Positions 58,878 through 64,000 of a stretch of DNA of 64,000 nucleotides are shown here, one piece after another (positions within the stretch are counted from its first letter, which is position 1; each line of letters opens with the position of its first letter). Source of the DNA: Hyaloperonospora brassicae (lineage: Eukaryota; Oomycota; Peronosporomycetes; Peronosporales; Peronosporaceae). The DNA lies in contig CANTFL010001406.1 of the NCBI GenBank assembly GCA_947650285.1, positions 124,001 through 188,000 on the forward strand, written 5' to 3'. Below the pieces are notes generated by a model, which was given only the letters and a program-made list of their open reading frames with translations, searched no databases and was not told where the DNA came from. The translations under genes and the position numbers were made by a program.

Positions 58878-59729
58878 CTAACTGATGCCCAGATGGGCCA
58901 TAATCTTGTCAAGTTTGCCCTCGATTGCTGCTAACCGCATCTCCACTGCGCTATTGCCATTCTCGGTGCTCCTCGAATTTGTAGCGAACGGCACTTGACG
59001 TGGCGTCGAAGGGGCCGAGCTGTAAGAGTGCGTCGGCGGAGTTGAGCCGTTCCCGGACTTTCGCGCCGCCGCTTCGCGATTCTTCCGCATGATCTCTGCA
59101 AATCCACCCACGCTGCTCGATGTGCCGCTCGAGCCACTAGCGCTACTTTCTCGCTCAGCACCTGAGCTTGCAGCCTTTTTCAAATTCCCTCCAGCCTTGA
59201 TAGCCGCCATCATGCCCCCCATGCCTCCACCTCCACTTGTAGCTGGCGCAGCAGCTGCGTCTGTGGGTCCAGCTCCTCCTCCACCGCTCCCTCCACTAGG
59301 ATGACCAGCAAATAACGTCTTCTCCACCGTACTGACCTTTTTCAGACTCGTTCCTAGCTGGATCTGGGCCAAAAGGCCACCCCGTCCCGCTCCTCCCGTG
59401 GGCAAAGCCGAAGCGCTGCTATTCTTCTGCTTGGGTGCCGATTTGCCGGATGACGCCGACGACGACGACGACGATGAGGATCCTCCAGCAGGCCGCGTCC
59501 ATGTCGTCACTTTTGTCTGGGGGTTATAGTAGTATTCCTGTAATTGGATAGAGTCAATGACGGGATCCAGTTAGTCGCACGATTCGTTTACCGAGTCTGA
59601 AGCGGTTACTGCGTCCATTTGTAGCGGTCGTGAGAGCATCAACAGCCGTGCAGAAAACGTCGACTCGCAACTCACTTTGCCGTCCTTTGTCTTGTACGAT
59701 AGCCACGGAGCGGGGAGGGCCATTGTCAT
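58878..59729 (-). CDS. WW-WH2 actin-binding protein
   Basis: Exons 59729-59676 and 59537-58878, joined over a 138-nt intron (donor AAA|GTGAGT, acceptor TTACAG, phase 0): 237 residues. The splice falls inside a WW domain and completes it: PWLSYKTKDGK from exon 1 plus EYYYNPQTKVTTWTRP from exon 2. A Ser-rich linker leads to two WH2 actin-binding motifs: GLLAQIQLGTSLKKV (about residues 63-77) and GMMAAIKAGGNLKKA (about 115-129). The C-terminus (MRLAAIEGKLDKIMAHLGIS) looks like a short coiled coil that could oligomerise it. WW domains bind Pro-rich partners; WH2 motifs bind G-actin. The arrangement suggests a small cytoplasmic actin regulator, similar in logic to VASP or WIP but not orthologous by sequence. 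The start could be either of two Met codons six bases apart. Confidence 0.82.
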
Positions 59730-61250
59730 GCACTTGCTCGGGGCTTTTGGCAATGAATCGCGCAATGCGTCGAAGCGACGAGGACACGGGACCCCATCAA
59801 ACCCGATATGTGGGCTCAATGTATTATGTCCAAGAGGTTCAGCAAAGCGCTTCGATGGGACAAGGTGCAACTTACTCACTTGTTCAGGCATGTGCGGGGC
59901 AATGGCATGGAACATGCGGCAAGTCAACGAGGAGGTGAAGCCTATTGAGGTACGCTATAGCGACCCGCTAAAACATCCTATCGGACGAAGACCGACATCG
60001 CCGTGCCGACGCCTGAATATATCTATAAAACTCGTATGCACATATACGGTGGTGGAATGAGACGTGTAGACTGTCATCAGTGTAGGAGTAGCTCACCTCG
60101 TTACCAGCTCTCTTGTCCTTTGCGCTTGACAAGTCAAGTGGAGCCACTTACGCTACAAGTTAATCGCTGCGACCACTTATGGTCACAGCACTGGCTTTCT
60201 GAAGTAGTTGTTCATAGAGTGCACAGCTTGGGTACACTTTATTACATAGGGACAACGATCTTCCCGATACGTACAGTGACGCGGGCACGTCGCTACGGTC
60301 GCTGGTCGTTGACGTGAGATACGAACGATTTGCTGGAATGTTCTGTCTCGTCGAAACGAAATGGTGCACTGTTTATAGACCGTAATTTATCGATTGCGAA
60401 TCGCGCGTTCGTTCATCTCGCAGGAAGGCGCGGAAAACTACGATAGTTTCTACGGAAAAAGAGAAGTCCATGTTTCGACATTGACGTTTTCCTGCGGACC
60501 GCAGAATCTAAAACCACAACTCGTGTGTCGACTTGCACGGCTGTCTTTGTGCAACCGTGAGTCGTGAATCTCGTCCTACTGCAGAGCAACTACGGTGTAT
60601 CCAACAACTGTAGTACTCGATTACGCTGGAATGAGCCGATTCGCATGCTGAAGTGCGACAAGATGATGTCGCATGACGGCTCAAGCTATGGTCGTGTCCT
60701 TCTCCATTAAACGCACTCTCGATCGCTGTACAGCGAGCAAATTGATGCCACATGGTTTGCCATTGGCTTTACTCGTCGGAGCTCGTCGCCTTCTTGACAC
60801 TTTCTTCGCCGTTTTACTGCCTTGTACAGCGAGACATTCTCCCTACAATATATCGAAAGACCTCAACGACCAAAACATTCAGTCAACGTATTGATTCAAT
60901 GGCGATGGACGACGACACTAAAGCGACCACACTACATTCGCCTTCAGCATCCTTCTCACGTCTTCGCGCCTTTGTTTACGAACGCTACAGACCAAAGTGT
61001 GGAGCTAAACGCCACTTACCTGCAAATCGCGGGACCAAAAGCCACTTTTCTGGACATTGTGGAGCTAAAAGCCACTAGCTTGCCTTAAAAATCTTACAAT
61101 TGGTCTGTCAAAAGAAATGAAATTGCTTACAACGCGCGACGTACAATTGTAACCTTTATCCAATCTTGTCTCGGTTCGGGCGGTTTGGTGTACCGGTTTA
61201 TGGGCACCTCTCGGCGATGCCTCCGCTGAGCCAGCCATTTGAGACGCCAA
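59730..61250. other. Intergenic region, no supportable gene
   Basis: No domain-bearing frame on either strand. The right end carries a 30-bp imperfect tandem repeat (60999-61076) just upstream of the cysteinyl-tRNA synthetase gene. Confidence 0.5.
60999..61076. repeat. 30-bp imperfect tandem repeat
   Basis: Units at 60999-61028, 61029-61058 and a partial one at 61059-61076 share a G-x-GGA-(G/C)C-(T/A)AAA-(C/A)-GCCACT core. It lies about 175 bp upstream of the CysRS start codon. Confidence 0.7.
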
Positions 61251-63332
61251 ATGCTGCGTCGCCTCTCCTCCTCGTCACGCGTCTCTCTCCGCGTGACGGC
61301 ATCGATTCCGCGCGCTCTCAGCCTCTCTATCTCCTCCGCTTCTTTCTCGACCACTGCTCGAGATCTTGTGATCTTTAACGCTTTATCGAACCGTTGCGAG
61401 CCTTTCCCGCGAGCGACATGTGCCACGCCAAACGTCCTGAAGTGGTACGCGTGTGGCCCCACCGTGTACGATAAAGCGCATCTGGGCCATGCACGAGCAT
61501 ACGTTAGTCAAGATATTCTGCGTCGAGTGGCGGAGCGCATTGGCGGCTACAAGGTGCAGCTCGTCATGGGCGTCACGGACGTGGACGACAAGATCATTCA
61601 ACGCGCTCACGAGCAGAAGGTGCGTTTCCAGACGCTCGCTCGAGAGCAGGAGCAGCAGTTCTTTCAAGACATGTCGAGTCTGTATGTGAAGCCCCCGACA
61701 GCCATTACAAGAGTCAGTGAGCATTTGCCGGACATCGTCCGGTATATTCAAGAGATTGAGAGAAAAGGGTTTGCGTATCGAGCCGCAGACGATTCAGGAG
61801 TGTACTTCAGTACGCAGAAGTTGGGAACTCGCTACGGCAAACTGGATCCGAGGCGGCAAGCGCAACAGAGTGTTGCGACGCAGGCAGCCACAGTGGAGGA
61901 GGAGAGTCAAGTTGTGGATGAAGCAGACAATCTGAAGAAGGATCAGAGAGACTTTGCACTGTGGAAAGCAGCAAAGACGCACGACGAACCGGCGTGGTCA
62001 TCGCCATGGGGAATGGGGAGACCCGGTTGGCATATTGAGTGCTCGGCAATGACGCACCACGTGCTTGGGGATAAGTTGGACGTGCACACGGGTGGAGTGG
62101 ACTTGCGGTTTCCACACCACAACAACGAGATCGCGCAGTGTGAAGCGCATAATTACGGCTGTGGACACGACGGAGAGTGGTGCAAACACTTTGTGCATTT
62201 CGGACACTTGTACATTCGTGGACGGAAGATGTCGAAGTCGCTCAAGAACTTCATTGGAGTGAGGGACTTCTTGGAGGATGGACACTCTGCAGACGCTTTT
62301 CGTCTGTTTTGTCTGCAGTTTAAGTATCGCGCAAACTTGGTGTACTCTGAGGATCGGATTCGGGATGCCGAAGCGATTGTCGATCGACTTCGAGGTTTCT
62401 TCCGAAGTGTCACGGTATACGGCAGTGACCATACCATTTCTAGCAGGAATGCTGCTTTACGAGACTTCAAGTCAAAGCGTTGCGAGAAAGAAGACTTGCA
62501 AATGTTGGATGCACTTTTTAAGACCCGAGCGCAGGTAGATGAAGTTCTGCTTGACGATTTAGACACTCCGCGTGCGTTATCACTTGTATTGGAGCTAGTA
62601 TCACGTGGAAACATGTACTTGCTCGCTCAACGAGGCGAGAACGAAGCCCCCGACGAGGTGCTGGTGTCACTGGCTGACTACGTGCTTGACGTGCTTGACC
62701 TTTTTGGACTCGAAGGACTGCATACCGAGTTTTCAGCCATGATGCACCGTCGGTTTGCAACTCCACACAAGAAGCAGTTGAATCAAACTGACGGTATGCT
62801 TCGTTGGGAAGAGCAGGAGACTTTGCTCCATGCGTTGCTGAAATTTCGCACCTCAGTGCGAGAAGAAGCTTTGCGTGATCCCAAGCAGTCGGTCAGTGCA
62901 CGCGTCCTCGACTTATGTGACACCTTGCGGAACAAAGAACTACCTCAGCTGGGTATCCAGGTCGAGGACCTGGCACCGGGGCAGTCTGTGTTCAAGTTCC
63001 TCTCACCGGCTGAACGTGAGGCAGCTCTAGAGGATATCGACGATCAGACGAGGTGCAAAGCAGTGGCAAAACACGACGATCAGGATGCGCTGGCGTTGAG
63101 GAAAAAGCAACAAGAGTTTGAAGCAATGATGCAGATCACTCCATCTGAGCTGTTCATGAAGTCACCGGAGTTTGCAGATCGACTCTTCTCGCTAGACGTC
63201 GATGGGTTCCCGACGCACGAGGATCACGTGCCACTTACAAAAAGTCAACAGAAGAAGCTTGCGAAAAAACTGGCCAAGCATGAACGATCGTATGCCAAGT
63301 ACTGGGAAGGCCGCAAACATAATGGGCAGTAG
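61251..63332 (+). CDS. Cysteinyl-tRNA synthetase, probably organellar or dual-targeted
   Basis: 693 residues from the ATG at 61251; the frame extends upstream only through a TTG. Class I aminoacyl-tRNA synthetase that charges tRNA-Cys. Seen: an Arg/Ser-rich N-terminus (MLRRLSSSSRVSLRV) resembling a mitochondrial presequence; WYACGPTVYDKAHLGHARAY, containing a zinc-ligand Cys and the HIGH motif as HLGH (77-80); GVTDVDDKI; GWHIECSAM; HTGGVDLRFPHHNNEIAQ; and the KMSKS loop GRKMSKSLKNF (about 325-335). The C-terminal part holds the DALR/anticodon-binding helices and a Lys-rich tail. An insertion of about 40 residues (RQAQQSVATQAATVEEESQ) lies between the Rossmann halves. If this is the only copy in the genome it may serve the cytosol too. 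Confidence 0.93.
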   Translation: MLRRLSSSSRVSLRVTASIPRALSLSISSASFSTTARDLVIFNALSNRCEPFPRATCATPNVLKWYACGPTVYDKAHLGHARAYVSQDILRRVAERIGGYKVQLVMGVTDVDDKIIQRAHEQKVRFQTLAREQEQQFFQDMSSLYVKPPTAITRVSEHLPDIVRYIQEIERKGFAYRAADDSGVYFSTQKLGTRYGKLDPRRQAQQSVATQAATVEEESQVVDEADNLKKDQRDFALWKAAKTHDEPAWSSPWGMGRPGWHIECSAMTHHVLGDKLDVHTGGVDLRFPHHNNEIAQCEAHNYGCGHDGEWCKHFVHFGHLYIRGRKMSKSLKNFIGVRDFLEDGHSADAFRLFCLQFKYRANLVYSEDRIRDAEAIVDRLRGFFRSVTVYGSDHTISSRNAALRDFKSKRCEKEDLQMLDALFKTRAQVDEVLLDDLDTPRALSLVLELVSRGNMYLLAQRGENEAPDEVLVSLADYVLDVLDLFGLEGLHTEFSAMMHRRFATPHKKQLNQTDGMLRWEEQETLLHALLKFRTSVREEALRDPKQSVSARVLDLCDTLRNKELPQLGIQVEDLAPGQSVFKFLSPAEREAALEDIDDQTRCKAVAKHDDQDALALRKKQQEFEAMMQITPSELFMKSPEFADRLFSLDVDGFPTHEDHVPLTKSQQKKLAKKLAKHERSYAKYWEGRKHNGQ

Positions 63333-64000
63333 CAGCTGTGCAAGAGAAGAACACAAAAGGCCATGGGGGCGTGGGCGTAAACGTTGCAATGGGAAGTGAA
63401 GCTCATTGGAGGGATAAGTGACTCACCCCTCTAGCTTGGAGACCGTCGTAGACGAGTCCGTGTCAATGCGCTTGACCACTTTTGGCAGCGTTGTCAATTA
63501 ACACGTGAGATGGGCCCTTGGATAGAATCTTGGGTAACCAGAGAGCCGATTTTTGGGATTATGCCGTATGTAGGCGCCGACAGCGACAACGGGTTCAGTC
63601 AATCTCATGGCAAAGACGAGCGTACGCACCGAGCATTCGTTGGACGTGCTGCTGCCTCTACGCATTGTGACGCACGATGACAGCTGATCGTGGCAGTTTA
63701 CTTGGACGTGTTGACACCGCTGCATGAAGAAGTGTGCAGTCAGTGGTCACAAAACTTGCCTCTACTGAGGTGTGGGTCGTGCAATGCTTTCGTGGTCTTC
63801 ACGTCTCCTTCTTCACATTGCCGGAATGCGTTGCTGCTTATACGCAACGTACTGGACGTGGAGTGTCAGGCGTTGAACAAGGAGAACGAGGTCCTGCGTC
63901 CGCAATACTGGCCGTCAAAATCAGGTGTTGCGAATCTGGATGGTCTTCGAGGGTTCGACGCAGACATGTGACGTTTTCGATGACATAATGCACTGCTATG
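63333..64000. other. Unresolved right end of window
   Basis: Frames on both strands (plus 63690-63971; minus 63725-63498) are short and show no domain. The minus strand could hold the last exons of a gene that continues beyond the window, for example a frame ending LPKVVKRIDTDSSTTVSKLEG before 63420, but I cannot join the pieces by splice sites. Confidence 0.3.

Noticed and set aside
1..64000. tRNA or rRNA genes
   Set aside because: None recognised on reading both strands; a covariance-model scan could still find a tRNA that I missed.

Overview
The window looks like nuclear DNA of an oomycete, most likely a downy mildew or Phytophthora relative (Peronosporaceae). The reasons are compact genes with few short introns (mostly 58-138 nt, donors often GTRNGT), intron-less multi-kilobase ORFs, and Ty3 retroelement proteins of the type common in that family. 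The genus cannot be fixed from sequence alone.

Layout. 1-4.9 kb holds AT-rich debris without a convincing gene. 4.9-12.9 kb is a decayed Ty3/Gypsy (chromovirus-like) element whose gag-pol runs on the minus strand; a second, antisense reading frame on the plus strand lies between pol and the 3' LTR. 13-16.7 kb holds a Copia gag relic and the first copy of a duplicated repeat. A small secreted or membrane protein, a candidate effector, lies at 16.8-17.3 kb, followed by the second repeat copy (18.7-20.3 kb). 20.3-39.3 kb is a gene-dense block: a membrane-anchored M14 carboxypeptidase (-), an anoctamin with EF-hand (+), a POT/PTR peptide transporter (+) and a 2862-residue BEACH-WD40 protein (-). 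39.7-50 kb is a second repeat-rich stretch: a pogo/Tigger-like DNA transposon with TIRs and TA target duplication, a Copia integrase relic, a LINE relic and a solo LTR related to the Ty3 LTRs. 50-63.3 kb is gene-dense again: a small unknown gene (-), Integrator subunit 4 (+), a mitochondrial-type SpoU rRNA 2'-O-methyltransferase (-), a ZNF598/Hel2 ubiquitin ligase (+), a WW-WH2 actin-binding protein (-) and cysteinyl-tRNA synthetase (+).

The host genes are mostly housekeeping: RNA processing and translation (INTS4, MRM1-like, ZNF598, CysRS), membrane traffic and transport (BEACH, anoctamin, POT), and actin (WW-WH2). They are not an operon-like system. Several splice models were rebuilt by hand and give whole-codon CDS lengths.

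The most unusual thing in the window is the Ty3 element. Its LTRs, antisense frame and pol region are saturated with short, nearly perfect inverted repeats (stems 7-13 bp, loops 2-11 nt), and the arms of several LTR hairpins covary between three diverged LTR copies. I know of no description of this.
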